A DNA stretch of 64,000 nucleotides from an uncultured Ruminococcus sp. GTDB lineage: Bacteria > Bacillota > Clostridia > Oscillospirales > Ruminococcaceae. This document shows positions 52,669 to 61,679 of this stretch, in pieces (the stretch's first letter is position 1; each line of letters opens with the position of its first letter). The stretch lies in contig CADAEJ010000002.1 of the NCBI GenBank assembly GCA_902786965.1, positions 1-64,000 on the forward strand, given 5' to 3'. The position numbers were made by a program, and so were the translations under genes. The notes beneath the pieces are model-generated. The model made no database searches, was not told where the DNA came from, and saw nothing but the letters and a program-made list of their open reading frames with translations.

Positions 52669-54048
52669 ATGAACACATATTATAACTTTGACAATAACAG
52701 CAATTACGAACAGCAGGGCGCACAGAGTACTTATCAGATACCGCAGGTACAGCCAAAGGCGGCAGTCAGGAAAAAGTCGGGCGGTGCAAGAGTTGCGGCA
52801 CTCGCGCTTTGTTTTTCACTTCTCGGCGGTGCGGTCGGCACGGGCGGTACATATATGCTGATGAACGGCTCGAACAACTCTTCCGCTGTTGCATCGTCAG
52901 ACAGCTCTTCAAGCAAGCAGGAAAAGCCTGTTGTGCTCAACACGGCAGTTCCCAAGGACAGCGAATCCTCGTCCACTTCGGATAAAGAGGTCACAAAGGC
53001 GGGCAAGATGACTGCGGCAGAGGTCTACAAGGCAAATGTCGATTCGACAGTCGGCATAACGACCTCGATAAACACCAACTACTTCGGCTACAAGACTACC
53101 GCGGCGGCTTCGGGCTCGGGCTTTATAATCTCCAAGGACGGCTATATCGTCACTAACTATCATGTTATTGATGATGCCAACAAGATAACAGTCACCCTCT
53201 ACAACGGCAAAAAGTATCAGGCAGAGCTTATCGGCGGCGACGAGGCTAACGATGTTGCGGTGCTGAAGATCGAGGCAGACGACCTCAAGCCCGTAACGCT
53301 TGGTTCGTCAACGGCTCTTAACGTCGGTGATGACGTTGCGGCTATCGGAAATCCTCTCGGGGAGCTGACATTCTCGCTGACAACGGGTGTGGTAAGCGCA
53401 CTTGACAGGACTATCACCACGCAGAACTCCACAATGACGCTGATACAGACTGACACGGCTATCAACTCGGGCAACTCGGGCGGTGCGCTGTTCAATATGA
53501 ACGGCGAGGTCATCGGCATAACCAACGCAAAGTACTCGAGCTCGGGTTCGTCGTCTTCTGCATCTATCGACAACATCGCCTTTGCAATACCTATCGACAA
53601 CGTGAAGTCTATCATCGAGAGCGTCATAGGCAAGGGCTATGCTGAAAAGCCGTACATAGGCATCGGCGCGGAGGACATTACCGATCAGACGCAGGCGGGC
53701 GATTTAAGCTCGGGTGCGGTGATAATGGAGATCTTTGATGACTCCCCTGCTGAAAAGGCAGGACTGAAAGTCGGCGATATCGTGACCGAGATAAACGGCA
53801 GGAAGATAAAGTCAAGCGCCGAGATGACCTCGGTAGTCAAAGCCTCAAAGGTCGGCAGCAAGCTTGTGTGCAAGGTTTACAGGGACGGCGGGTTCATCGA
53901 GATAACCATTACGGTCGGACAAGGCAGCACAAGCACAAGCAGCAGCCAGAGCCAGAGCAGCGAAAAGTCATCGAAAAAGCAAAGCGATGAATTTGACGAT
54001 GATCTGTACGATCAGTTCCGTGACTTCTACGGCTCACCGCTTTATTAA
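52669..54048 (+). CDS. HtrA/DegP-like membrane-anchored serine protease with PDZ domain (459 aa)
   Basis: Extracytoplasmic quality-control protease. N-terminal cytoplasmic tail, one membrane helix (about 40-65), Ser/Lys linker, then a trypsin-like domain with His165 (NYHVIDD), Asp195 (ANDVAVLK) and Ser270 (GNSGGALF). A PDZ domain lies at about 325-420 (PYIGIGAED, GLKVGDIVTEINGRKI), followed by a Ser/Gln/Lys-rich tail. ATG 52669 follows GAAAGGA. It is monocistronic, with a terminator behind. Confidence 0.93.
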   Translation: MNTYYNFDNNSNYEQQGAQSTYQIPQVQPKAAVRKKSGGARVAALALCFSLLGGAVGTGGTYMLMNGSNNSSAVASSDSSSSKQEKPVVLNTAVPKDSESSSTSDKEVTKAGKMTAAEVYKANVDSTVGITTSINTNYFGYKTTAAASGSGFIISKDGYIVTNYHVIDDANKITVTLYNGKKYQAELIGGDEANDVAVLKIEADDLKPVTLGSSTALNVGDDVAAIGNPLGELTFSLTTGVVSALDRTITTQNSTMTLIQTDTAINSGNSGGALFNMNGEVIGITNAKYSSSGSSSSASIDNIAFAIPIDNVKSIIESVIGKGYAEKPYIGIGAEDITDQTQAGDLSSGAVIMEIFDDSPAEKAGLKVGDIVTEINGRKIKSSAEMTSVVKASKVGSKLVCKVYRDGGFIEITITVGQGSTSTSSSQSQSSEKSSKKQSDEFDDDLYDQFRDFYGSPLY

Positions 54049-54060
54049 AACAGCAAAGCA

Positions 54061-54092
54061 AAAAGAGCACTCACAAAGGAGTGCTCTTTTTT
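54061..54092. terminator. Bidirectional terminator between htrA and the ABC permease
   Basis: Perfect stem AAAAGAGCACTC / GAGTGCTCTTTT with T-rich ends on both strands. Confidence 0.9.
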
Positions 54093-54115
54093 ATATGAAA
54101 GGGGTGGGATACTGC

Positions 54116-56467
54116 TTATTCGCAGATAAGCTCTGTGGTGCTTACTGACCTTATCCTCTTTGATGACATATAGGAAAATCCCGCAAAGCAAAGGCATATA
54201 ACAAGTGCCGGGATAAGCACCTCCAAAGCAGTCAACTTGTGCATAAAATCGGTCATGCCGACTATCGACATAAGCATTGACAAAAGCGGATTTGTCGCAA
54301 AGAGCGCGATGATCGTTCCTATCAGGCAGCCAAGCACGCCGATGATAAGAAATCTCACCGAGAACTGCGCACGCAGGTTGCCCGTGGTAAAGCCTGTTGC
54401 CTTGAAGATGCCGATGTCTGTGCGCTCGCGCAGGAAGGTCACTTTGCAGATAAGGCTTACCGCTACGAGCAGGAATACCGCTGAAACTCCGACAACGATG
54501 CAGATTATCAGCATAAGGAACATATTGACAAGCTCCTCGGTGCTGTCATAGACCGTGGTCTTTTCGGAAGCTTTTGCAATCAGCCTGTCTGAAAAGTCCT
54601 TATTGAGCATATTTGCGATCTCGTCGGCTTTGTCCTTATCGTCAAGGTAGATGTTTGTCATAAACGGCTTTATGCCGATCTTTTTTGCGCCCTCGAGAGT
54701 CATATAGAATATCCTGCCCGACTGCGCGGTGGACTGCACTATGCCAACTATCGTATAATCAGCTTTTTTGCCGTTGTTGGCGACGGTCATTTTATCACCG
54801 ATGCCCTTTTCAAGCTCGTCAGCAACTATCTTGGTGATAACTACCTCGTTGTCAAACTCGGCGAGCTTGCCGTTGATGGGCTTGATGTAGCGTTCAAGAT
54901 TATCGGTCGCGTCAGAGCCGTAAAGGATATCGTCTGCAAGGATATTATCGGTGTAGGCTACAAAGTCTGCCTCGGCTTTGGGGTCTATCTTTGTGAGGCT
55001 CTCGCGCACGCGCTGCATATCCGCCTCCTCAAATTCATTGAACAGCTTGGCGGAAACCTCCGACCAGTTGCTGCCGAATATCTCTTTGAAGTCGATACCG
55101 TTGGTGAGGTTGAAGATAGTCACCATGAAGAACATCAGCAGTACGGTTATAAGAAAGACGAAAATGTAGTGGCGAAGTCCCGAGGTGAGCGCACGCACCG
55201 ACATAGAAACGGGAAGGCTGCGCTGCTTCATCTTCATATTGAGCCTGCCTGTAAAATGAACGTCCTTATGGGCATTGTTGAGCGCGTTGACGGGCGATAT
55301 TTTTTTGAGTTTGCGGGTAGAAAAGAGTATGAAAAGCACGAACATTGCTATCATCGCAAGTGCGATAAGCGAGCAGCTCAGAAAGGCTATCGAGCAGTCT
55401 GTGCGTATGCCCGTGACGGTCATAAACAGCTTGCCCATTATTTTGAGCAGCGGCACCGAGATGACAAGCCCTATCACCGAGCCGATAACGAGCGCAAGGA
55501 CATACTGCGCGATGTAGGAAAGGCGTATCTGCCACAATGTGAAGCCCTGCGATTTGAGTATGCCAAGATCGACATACTGCATCTCGATAGTTGAGCTTAT
55601 GCTGTTGAGCATCATCAGTGCGACAACTACCGCGAGCAGTCCGACAAAGGCGTAAAGCAGGCTCGTGCCGATATCTGCGTATATCTCGGTGTAGCTGATA
55701 AGCTCGCTTTTGGTGACGTACAGCATCGACTCGTCTACAAGTCCGCACTCGTCATTGAGCTGCTTTACAAGCTTGAAATCCTTTATATCAGTACCTTTGA
55801 AGATGTGCAGCATCTTGGTGGGATAGATGTAGTTTGCATTGACGCTCCCCTGCTGCACGCCGTTTGCTATGCGCTCCCAGTCGGTTTCGCTTATGAAGAA
55901 GTTTTCGTAGGCGACAAGGCTCGTGCCGTAAATGGGGTCTTCGACAAAGCCCTTGATGGTGAATGTCTCGCGCGTGGTCGGTGAGGTCTGTATTTCAAGC
56001 TTTTTGCCCTTGTCAAGTCCGTACAGCTTGTAAAAGCAGAAAGATATGTACACCTCGCCCTCGTCAAGCTTTGGAGGCTGGTCGTAAAAGGAATCGAGGT
56101 CGTCCTTAAAGACCTTCAGCTCGCTCTTTTGCTTGATAAGCCTTGTTTCCATATCCTGCGCCTTGCCGTCTGCATAGCACTCCATAGCGACAAAGAGCAT
56201 ATCATCGGCGCGGTAGGACTTTACGTTTTTATTATTCTCAAGACCGTCCTTGACTCTTTGCGGGATATCATTTCCCTTATAGGTCATTACGATATCGCCC
56301 ACTTTGTAGTGGTCAAGCGAATCGACAAGTGAGTTGTTGAGGTTGCGCGAATTGCTCACCGAGCCTGAATAGGCAAACACGATTATCGCAACAAGTATGA
56401 TGACGCTTTTGAACGCGCCCGTTTTGAACTTGATGTTGTTCTTTACAAGGTAAAGCACCGATCTCAT
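54116..56467 (-). CDS. Large FtsX-family ABC exporter permease (783 aa)
   Basis: Membrane subunit with one N-terminal helix, a long extracytoplasmic region, an FtsX domain in the middle (about 270-380), a second extracytoplasmic region and a second FtsX domain at the end (about 650-770). Such two-domain permeases export antimicrobial peptides, lipids or lipoproteins. It starts 13 bp after its ATPase and is likely co-transcribed with it. Confidence 0.88.
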   Translation of the reverse strand: MRSVLYLVKNNIKFKTGAFKSVIILVAIIVFAYSGSVSNSRNLNNSLVDSLDHYKVGDIVMTYKGNDIPQRVKDGLENNKNVKSYRADDMLFVAMECYADGKAQDMETRLIKQKSELKVFKDDLDSFYDQPPKLDEGEVYISFCFYKLYGLDKGKKLEIQTSPTTRETFTIKGFVEDPIYGTSLVAYENFFISETDWERIANGVQQGSVNANYIYPTKMLHIFKGTDIKDFKLVKQLNDECGLVDESMLYVTKSELISYTEIYADIGTSLLYAFVGLLAVVVALMMLNSISSTIEMQYVDLGILKSQGFTLWQIRLSYIAQYVLALVIGSVIGLVISVPLLKIMGKLFMTVTGIRTDCSIAFLSCSLIALAMIAMFVLFILFSTRKLKKISPVNALNNAHKDVHFTGRLNMKMKQRSLPVSMSVRALTSGLRHYIFVFLITVLLMFFMVTIFNLTNGIDFKEIFGSNWSEVSAKLFNEFEEADMQRVRESLTKIDPKAEADFVAYTDNILADDILYGSDATDNLERYIKPINGKLAEFDNEVVITKIVADELEKGIGDKMTVANNGKKADYTIVGIVQSTAQSGRIFYMTLEGAKKIGIKPFMTNIYLDDKDKADEIANMLNKDFSDRLIAKASEKTTVYDSTEELVNMFLMLIICIVVGVSAVFLLVAVSLICKVTFLRERTDIGIFKATGFTTGNLRAQFSVRFLIIGVLGCLIGTIIALFATNPLLSMLMSIVGMTDFMHKLTALEVLIPALVICLCFAGFSYMSSKRIRSVSTTELICE

Positions 56468-56480
56468 AATTAGCGCCCCC

Positions 56481-57242
56481 TTACCACTGCATTGACGACA
56501 GCCACGAATTCACCTGTGTTTCACGGCTCTTTTCCTTATCCTGCTCAAACGGCGGCATGGTCATTTCGCCGCTTACCGAGCCGTCCTCGATGTAGATAAG
56601 GCGTGTGGCTCTGACTGCGGCGCGAACATCGTGGGTGACCATAAACACCGACTGACCTTTCTGATTGAGCGCGGTGAGCAGGTCAAGCACCTCGATGGTG
56701 TTGCGCCTGTTGAGCGCGCCTGTCGGCTCGTCTGCAAAAAGCACGGAGGGCTCGCTGATAACCGCCCTGATGATAGCGCACCTTTGCTGCTCTCCCCCGG
56801 AACACTGCGAGGGCAGATGCGTTCTGACATCGGCGATGCCCATCGCTTCAAAAAGTTCATTCGCTTTTTTGTCGGTCTGCTGCGCGGGGACGCTCTTATC
56901 AAGGTATGCGGGCACAACGACGTTTTCAAACAGCGTCATATTGCTGACAAGGTGCATTTTCTGAAAGACAAAGCCGAAATCTCTGCGGCGAAGCAGCGTC
57001 AGGTCTTTTTCGCTCATCTTAACGAGGTCTTTGTCCTTGTATATGACCTCGCCCGAGGTAGCCCTGTCCATTCCGCTGAGTGCGTAAAGAAGTGTCGATT
57101 TGCCCGAGCCCGATGCGCCCATGACTACCGTGAGGTCGCCCTTGTAAACATCAAGGTCTACCCCTGTGAGAACGTGGTTCTGCACGCCGTTTGCGGCAAA
57201 GGATTTGCAAAGCTTTCTTGCACTGATTATAGTTTCTTTCAT
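56481..57242 (-). CDS. ABC exporter ATPase, MacB/BceA type (253 aa)
   Basis: ATPase partner of the large permease. Walker A GASGSGKST, Q-loop VFQKMHLV, signature CSGGEQQRCAIIRA, Walker B VLFADEPTGALN, H-loop VTHD. The ATG follows AAAGGG. Its promoter has a direct repeat suited to an OmpR-type regulator, encoded just upstream. Confidence 0.92.
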   Translation of the reverse strand: MKETIISARKLCKSFAANGVQNHVLTGVDLDVYKGDLTVVMGASGSGKSTLLYALSGMDRATSGEVIYKDKDLVKMSEKDLTLLRRRDFGFVFQKMHLVSNMTLFENVVVPAYLDKSVPAQQTDKKANELFEAMGIADVRTHLPSQCSGGEQQRCAIIRAVISEPSVLFADEPTGALNRRNTIEVLDLLTALNQKGQSVFMVTHDVRAAVRATRLIYIEDGSVSGEMTMPPFEQDKEKSRETQVNSWLSSMQW

Positions 57243-57286
57243 AGCGTTGTACCCTTTCTTTTGTTCTATGGTCTTATCGTGATCTC

Positions 57287-57322
57287 AGTATAGCACGCGC
57301 AACATTAAGAAGTCTTTAAGAA
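57287..57322 (-). promoter_or_regulatory. Promoter of the ABC exporter with a response-regulator-type direct repeat
   Basis: -10 box TATACT (57287-57292) on the minus strand. In place of a good -35 box there is a direct repeat of TTAAGAA on the plus strand (57305-57311 and 57316-57322, period 11 bp). This is the size and place used by OmpR-family activators. Confidence 0.65.
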
Positions 57323-57334
57323 TTGAAAAAATGC

Positions 57335-57376
57335 AAAAAAATCACCGCCCCCACCTGCGTGGCAAGCGAAAGCGGT
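57335..57376 (-). terminator. Terminator of the AraC-regulator-kinase operon
   Basis: ACCGC / GCGGT outer stem with an inner CCAC / GTGG, ending in T7 on the minus strand. Confidence 0.65.
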
Positions 57377-57382
57377 ATATTT

Positions 57383-58531
57383 TCACGCCTGCATATCCTG
57401 CGGAAAAGTCACCGTGACTTCAAGTCCGTCCGTCTTGTTTTCAAGCACGACATCGCCGCCCGACTGCTGTGCGATATACTTTACTATATAAAGCCCCAGT
57501 CCCGAGCCGCTTTTGCCCGAGGCATTTGTGCCGCGGTAGAATTTATCCAGCACGAACGGCAGCTCGCTGTCGGGTATGCCCTGCCCGTAGTCGCGAAAAT
57601 GCACGGCGAACATTCTGTCACTTTTGGTGAGAGTGATATCCATTCTGCCGCCTGCGTATTTCTGCGCGTTGCCGATAAGGTTGCCGACAAGCTGCTTTAT
57701 CCTGCTCTCATCGGCACAAACGGGCGCGGAGAACATCGGCTTTTCAAAATGCACCTCGCCGCCGACGCTCGCCTCTTTGACCGCGCAGGTCAGCAGCTGA
57801 ACAAGGTCAAAGTGCGCAGGCTCCATTTTCAGCGCGCCGAGCTCGCTTATCGAATGGGTTATCATATCGCCTGTTATCTTTGCTATCTCCTCACACTTTT
57901 TGCTGATAACGTCAAGGTAAGAGTACATCTCCTCGGTGCTTGAATACAGACCGTTGACAAGTGCCTCGGAGTACGCGCTTATCGACGCTACGGGTGTTTT
58001 GAGGTCGTGCGAGAGCGATGCGATGACGGTCTTGTTGTTTTCAAGCGCCTCTTTTTCGCAGCTGCGCGACCTTATTATCTCACGGCGCATACTGTCAAAC
58101 GCCCATGTGAACCTGCCGAAGTAGTTGCCTCTGTCGTAATCAAGCGGCTCGCTGAAGTCGCCTGCGGCTATCTTGTCGGCAAACCTTTCAAGTCTGCGGA
58201 AAGGACGTATAATACTGAACCATATGTACGCGATGCAGCCGTTGACTACCACCACCGCCACGATGCAAACTATCCACACGCCTGCGCCCGAACCGCCGCT
58301 GCGCTCGCTTTTCGCAAGGCGCGCGTCCGATTGGAGCTGCTGTGCCTTTTGCACCGCCGATTGCGTATCGCCCGCATTTATCAGGTTTTCTATCTCACCT
58401 GCCGTGACCGCGTAGCTGCCCTCAGCTTTCGGCTCGTACTTATCGCCGCGAAATACAAGCGTGACAGCAAGCGCCGCAGCTATGACGACCAGCGACAGCA
58501 GTGCGCCGATAATAAACGGTTTTGCTCTCAA
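57383..58531 (-). CDS. Sensor histidine kinase (382 aa)
   Basis: Two membrane helices (about 5-27 and 85-110) enclose a short outside domain; a HAMP-like segment (RPFRRLERFADKIAAGDF) follows. Phosphoacceptor His in SLSHDLKTPVASI (near residue 175). The ATPase part has the N box in GNLIGNAQKYA, then the G1 motif DYGQGIPD and G2 GSGLGLYIV. It overlaps the response regulator by 4 bp, so they form a pair. The outside loop is too long for BceS-type intramembrane sensing. Confidence 0.92.
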   Translation of the reverse strand: MRAKPFIIGALLSLVVIAAALAVTLVFRGDKYEPKAEGSYAVTAGEIENLINAGDTQSAVQKAQQLQSDARLAKSERSGGSGAGVWIVCIVAVVVVNGCIAYIWFSIIRPFRRLERFADKIAAGDFSEPLDYDRGNYFGRFTWAFDSMRREIIRSRSCEKEALENNKTVIASLSHDLKTPVASISAYSEALVNGLYSSTEEMYSYLDVISKKCEEIAKITGDMITHSISELGALKMEPAHFDLVQLLTCAVKEASVGGEVHFEKPMFSAPVCADESRIKQLVGNLIGNAQKYAGGRMDITLTKSDRMFAVHFRDYGQGIPDSELPFVLDKFYRGTNASGKSGSGLGLYIVKYIAQQSGGDVVLENKTDGLEVTVTFPQDMQA

Positions 58532-59235
58532 CTGTCCGTCACCTCCAGAACATAGCCGACCTTGCGCACTGTCTTTATGTACTTTGGCTCAGCGGGGTCG
58601 TCCTCCAGCTTTTCGCGCAGCCAGCGGATATGCACCGCAAGCGTTGACGGCTCGACCTCTGTGAATGCTCCCCACACGGCTGCGAATATCTTCTCTTTGG
58701 AGACAGCGGCGTTTTTGTTCTCGCAAAGATATGCAAGCAGGTCGAACTCGCGCAGCGAAAGGGTCACGGGTTTGCCGTCCTTCTCGACAGTACGCGCGGT
58801 GATGTTGACACGCACGCTGCCGAAGGTGACGGTCTTTTCCTCAGCGCTGTTTCTGAAAGTTCTGCGCAAAAGTGCATTGACTCTTGAAAGCAGCTCACGC
58901 ATTGAGTATGGCTTTGGAAGGTAGTCGTCGCCGCCGATGTCAAAGCCAGTGACGCGGTCGTCCTCGCTTGTTCGTGCGCTTGCGAATATCACAGGGACGC
59001 TGCACGCGCTGCGAAGCTGTCTGCAAACGTCAAAGCCTGTACCGTCGGGCAGATTTACGTCAAGCAGCACGAGGTCAAAGCTTGCTGTGCTGAGCAGCTC
59101 AAACGCGCTCTCGCAGGTGTGGGTGACGCTCACGCTGTAGCCGTAGGTCTCAAGCATTTTTCTGATGATGAACGAAAGCTTCTCGTCGTCGTCAACGATA
59201 AGGATTTTCGCGCGCAGGTCTGAAATGTTAGCCAT
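58528..59235 (-). CDS. OmpR-family response regulator (235 aa)
   Basis: Receiver domain with acidic pair DDD near residue 16 (ILIVDDDEK), phosphoacceptor Asp in LVLLDVNLPDG, Lys in LPKPYS; C-terminal winged helix (SLREFDLLAYLCEN, VHIRWLREKLE). ATG 59235 follows GGAGG by 8 nt; a GTG nine bases earlier is less likely. It overlaps the AraC gene by 8 bp. Probable target: the TTAAGAA direct repeat before the ABC exporter. Confidence 0.93.
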   Translation of the reverse strand: MANISDLRAKILIVDDDEKLSFIIRKMLETYGYSVSVTHTCESAFELLSTASFDLVLLDVNLPDGTGFDVCRQLRSACSVPVIFASARTSEDDRVTGFDIGGDDYLPKPYSMRELLSRVNALLRRTFRNSAEEKTVTFGSVRVNITARTVEKDGKPVTLSLREFDLLAYLCENKNAAVSKEKIFAAVWGAFTEVEPSTLAVHIRWLREKLEDDPAEPKYIKTVRKVGYVLEVTDS

Positions 59236-59992
59236 TATCCGCACCTCCGATAAATTCTTTATGCGTAAAGTAAACGTCGCGGTACTTTTTCGGGGTCATC
59301 CCCACGAGCTTGCGGAATGCCGCTGTGAACGCGCTTTGCGACGAGTAACCAAGCGAGATAGATATATCAAGTATCGAGAAATCGGAATAGCGAAGAATGT
59401 TTTTCGCGGTGTCTATCTTCGCCTTTATTATGTAGTCCTTAACGCCCATTCCAAGCTCTTTTGAAAACAGCCTTGACAGGTAGCTGGCGTTGAGCTTTTC
59501 GCGCTTTGCAAGGCTTGAAAGCGTCACAGTTTCGTGCAGATGCTCGTAGATGTAGTCACTGCACCGCTTGACATGAAGCGACATAGCAGCGCCTTTGCGC
59601 ACATCTTTCATACGCTGTGCAAAGTCGAGCTGGCACTCCTCCATAACGTCAAGCACCTCGTCGGGAGTGCGGCACTTGTCGCCCCGCTTGATGTAAATAT
59701 CGCTCAGCGTATACGCGACGTTGTGCTCCATGCCCGCGTCAACGCACATTCGCGTTATCACCGCAACGCCGACCACAAGGTGATACATCACGTTGCGCAA
59801 AGGGTCATCAGAGAGCTGTCCCTTGCCCTCGAAAAACTTATCGCGCGGCTGCGAGAACAATGCCTTGAGCGCGGCTACATCGCCCTCTATGACCTGCTGG
59901 TAGCGCCCTATCTCGTCGTGAAAGGCGGTGCGTGTGAAGCCTGTTTCCTTTTGCACGAACAGGCGGTAGTTAAGGTCGCGGTTGGTGTTCAT
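59228..59992 (-). CDS. AraC-family regulator, first gene of the two-component operon (254 aa)
   Basis: C-terminal AraC helix-turn-helix pair (TLSSLAKREKLNASYLSRLFS, seen as TLSSLAKRE and ASYLSRLF; LGYSSQSAFTAAFRK). The N-terminal domain resembles that of the AraC protein at 13012-13788, including the CVDAGMEHNVAYTLSDIYI stretch. The gene overlaps the response regulator by 8 bp, an unusual coupling of an AraC protein with a two-component pair. RBS GGAAG. Two TTTGACAAA repeats (60062-60070, 60082-60090) lie upstream. Confidence 0.88.
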   Translation of the reverse strand: MNTNRDLNYRLFVQKETGFTRTAFHDEIGRYQQVIEGDVAALKALFSQPRDKFFEGKGQLSDDPLRNVMYHLVVGVAVITRMCVDAGMEHNVAYTLSDIYIKRGDKCRTPDEVLDVMEECQLDFAQRMKDVRKGAAMSLHVKRCSDYIYEHLHETVTLSSLAKREKLNASYLSRLFSKELGMGVKDYIIKAKIDTAKNILRYSDFSILDISISLGYSSQSAFTAAFRKLVGMTPKKYRDVYFTHKEFIGGADNG

Positions 59993-60085
59993 AGGCTGTC
60001 TTCCTTTCCGATCAATTCAGTATGCACATAGGTTCTGAATTTGGGGATATTATATCACAACTTTGACAAAAATGCAACGGTTTTG

Positions 60086-60122
60086 ACAAAAAAAAGACCG
60101 CACTGCACAATGCAGAACGGTC
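60086..60122 (-). terminator. Terminator of the Sir2-C39-like operon
   Basis: GACCG-x2-CTGCA / TGCAG-x2-CGGTC with T8 on the minus strand. Confidence 0.85.
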
Positions 60123-60128
60123 ATTATC

Positions 60129-60485
60129 CTATTCTATCGTCAGCTCCCAGAAATACCTGCGCGCACACTTTGGAAAGTCATCAAGCACACCGTGTTCGGG
60201 GTCATAAAATATCCCGTCTGCGTACAGCGACCAATGCCAGCACCTCGGCGTTTCAAGGCTTAACAGCGCAAGGCTCGGCAGGTCGTGCTTTGACTGCGCC
60301 TGTCTGCGCTGTGATGACATACTCACGCCGTGGCTCTCAAAATACGAGCGCATCTCTTTGAGCGTTGTTTCGCGCTCATTGCAAAGGTCGGCGCACACCT
60401 GCTCGGGCGCTATGCCAAGCACCATCGCAAGCACCGCCTGTCCGCACTGAAGGTCGGTCGGCTCGTGGATATACTCTATCTTCAT
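60129..60485 (-). CDS. Small C39/papain-like cysteine-peptidase-fold protein (118 aa)
   Basis: Compact protein with LQCGQAVLAMVLG (catalytic-type Cys14 after Gln13) and HWSLYADGIFYDPEHG (His84 and a following Asp95), the Cys-His-Asp layout of C39-like peptidases. It has no signal peptide or membrane helix. Its start overlaps the Sir2 stop by 4 bp (ATGA), so it is coupled to Sir2. It may act on modified proteins or be a nonpeptidase relative. Substrate unknown. Confidence 0.72.
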   Translation of the reverse strand: MKIEYIHEPTDLQCGQAVLAMVLGIAPEQVCADLCNERETTLKEMRSYFESHGVSMSSQRRQAQSKHDLPSLALLSLETPRCWHWSLYADGIFYDPEHGVLDDFPKCARRYFWELTIE

Positions 60486-61189
60486 ACCGTTATCCTGCCG
60501 AGAGTTTCGCCGACTTTATCGTGGATAACAAGGTCGCACTGGTCATCTATCGCCGTAGCATCGCGGTTTATCTCGACAAGGTACTTGCCGCGGAAATAGC
60601 GGATAAGCCCTGCCGCAGGATATACGGTCATCGATGTACCTGCGATGATGAGCATATCACAGCTTGCTATCGCCGCAACAGCGCCGTTTACGGTATCGTT
60701 GTCAAGTCCCTCCTCGTACAGCACGACATCGGGCTTGATGATGCCGCCGCACTCGCACTTTGGCACGCCGTCGGAATTTATTATTGCATCTATGCCGTAG
60801 AATTTGCCGCACTTGGTACAATAATTGCGGTGGACGCTCCCGTGCAGCTCGTAGACCTTCTTGTTGCCTGCAAGCGTGTGCAGACCGTCGATATTCTGCG
60901 TAACGACCGCTGTGAGCTTGCCTGCCCTTTCAAGCTCGGCAAGCTTGAGGTGCGCCTTGTTCGGCTTTACGCCTTGGCATATCATTTTATCGCGGTAGAA
61001 CTTGAAAAACTCTGCCGTGTGGGTCTCAAAAAAAGTGTGGGAAAGCATGGTCTCGGGCGGATAATCGTACTTCTGGTTGTACAGCCCGTCGACCGAGCGA
61101 AAATCGGGTATGCCGCTTTCGGTCGAGACACCTGCGCCGCCGAAAAACACGATGCTCTTTGAATCGTTTATCATTTCCTGCAAAGTCAT
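60482..61189 (-). CDS. Sir2-family NAD-dependent protein deacylase (235 aa)
   Basis: Removes acyl groups from Lys using NAD. Motifs: GAGVSTESGIPDFRS, the TQNIDGLH core, catalytic His in ELHGSVH, zinc Cys pairs in CTKCG and CECGG, and GTSMTVYPAAGLI. Length is normal. It is followed by the C39-like gene with a 4-bp overlap and is read from a consensus promoter that overlaps the terminator of the HIRAN gene. Confidence 0.93.
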   Translation of the reverse strand: MTLQEMINDSKSIVFFGGAGVSTESGIPDFRSVDGLYNQKYDYPPETMLSHTFFETHTAEFFKFYRDKMICQGVKPNKAHLKLAELERAGKLTAVVTQNIDGLHTLAGNKKVYELHGSVHRNYCTKCGKFYGIDAIINSDGVPKCECGGIIKPDVVLYEEGLDNDTVNGAVAAIASCDMLIIAGTSMTVYPAAGLIRYFRGKYLVEINRDATAIDDQCDLVIHDKVGETLGRITV

Positions 61190-61213
61190 AACAAAAACGC
61201 TCCTTTCTGTCAG

Positions 61214-61272
61214 AAAAAAAGGCAGGTACTCTGCCCTGCCTTAATTATAGACCTTTGCATCGGTATTGTCAA
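61214..61272 (-). promoter_or_regulatory. Sir2 promoter overlapping the HIRAN-gene terminator
   Basis: Promoter TTGACA (61267-61272), 17-bp spacer, TATAAT (61244-61249), all on the minus strand. The terminator stem AAGGCAGG / CCTGCCTT with T7 occupies 61214-61242, immediately downstream of the -10 box, so transcription starts inside the hairpin. Confidence 0.8.
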
Positions 61273-61277
61273 CCGTT

Positions 61278-61679
61278 TTACCCCTTGAATCCGACGGGGT
61301 TGGCGGAGTCTTTCTTTTTGTGAGATGTGCTTTTGCAGGGCTTTTGCTGCTCCTGCTCGTCATCGTCACTTTCGACCTCCTCCTTTGAAAGCAGGATAGC
61401 GATAGCGCAGGAATGGGTCACGAACATTATCTGCGCATATGCGTAGTCGTCAAACTTATCGTAGACGCGACCTGCGCTGTAAGTGCCCTCGTAGACGGTC
61501 TTTATGCTGTTTGCAACGTAGCCTATCTTTTCGATGTAAGGAAGCTCGGCATAAATGGCTTCCTTGTCGTACTCGTTGCCGGGCTCCTTGACAAGACGCA
61601 CGACACGACCGATCTTGAAAGGCTTTTTGCCGTAAAACATATTCAGACAGTTGATGGTGATAAAAATGTTTTCATTCAT
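61278..61679 (-). CDS. HIRAN-domain protein (133 aa)
   Basis: Short protein with the HIRAN pattern: FKIGRVVRLVKEPGNEYDKEAI, then IGYVANS. HIRAN domains bind DNA 3' ends or branched DNA. The tail (from about residue 103) is acidic then basic (ESDDDEQEQQ, KKKDS). ATG 61679 follows GGAG. Likely a stand-alone DNA-binding protein of unknown role. Confidence 0.78.
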   Translation of the reverse strand: MNENIFITINCLNMFYGKKPFKIGRVVRLVKEPGNEYDKEAIYAELPYIEKIGYVANSIKTVYEGTYSAGRVYDKFDDYAYAQIMFVTHSCAIAILLSKEEVESDDDEQEQQKPCKSTSHKKKDSANPVGFKG

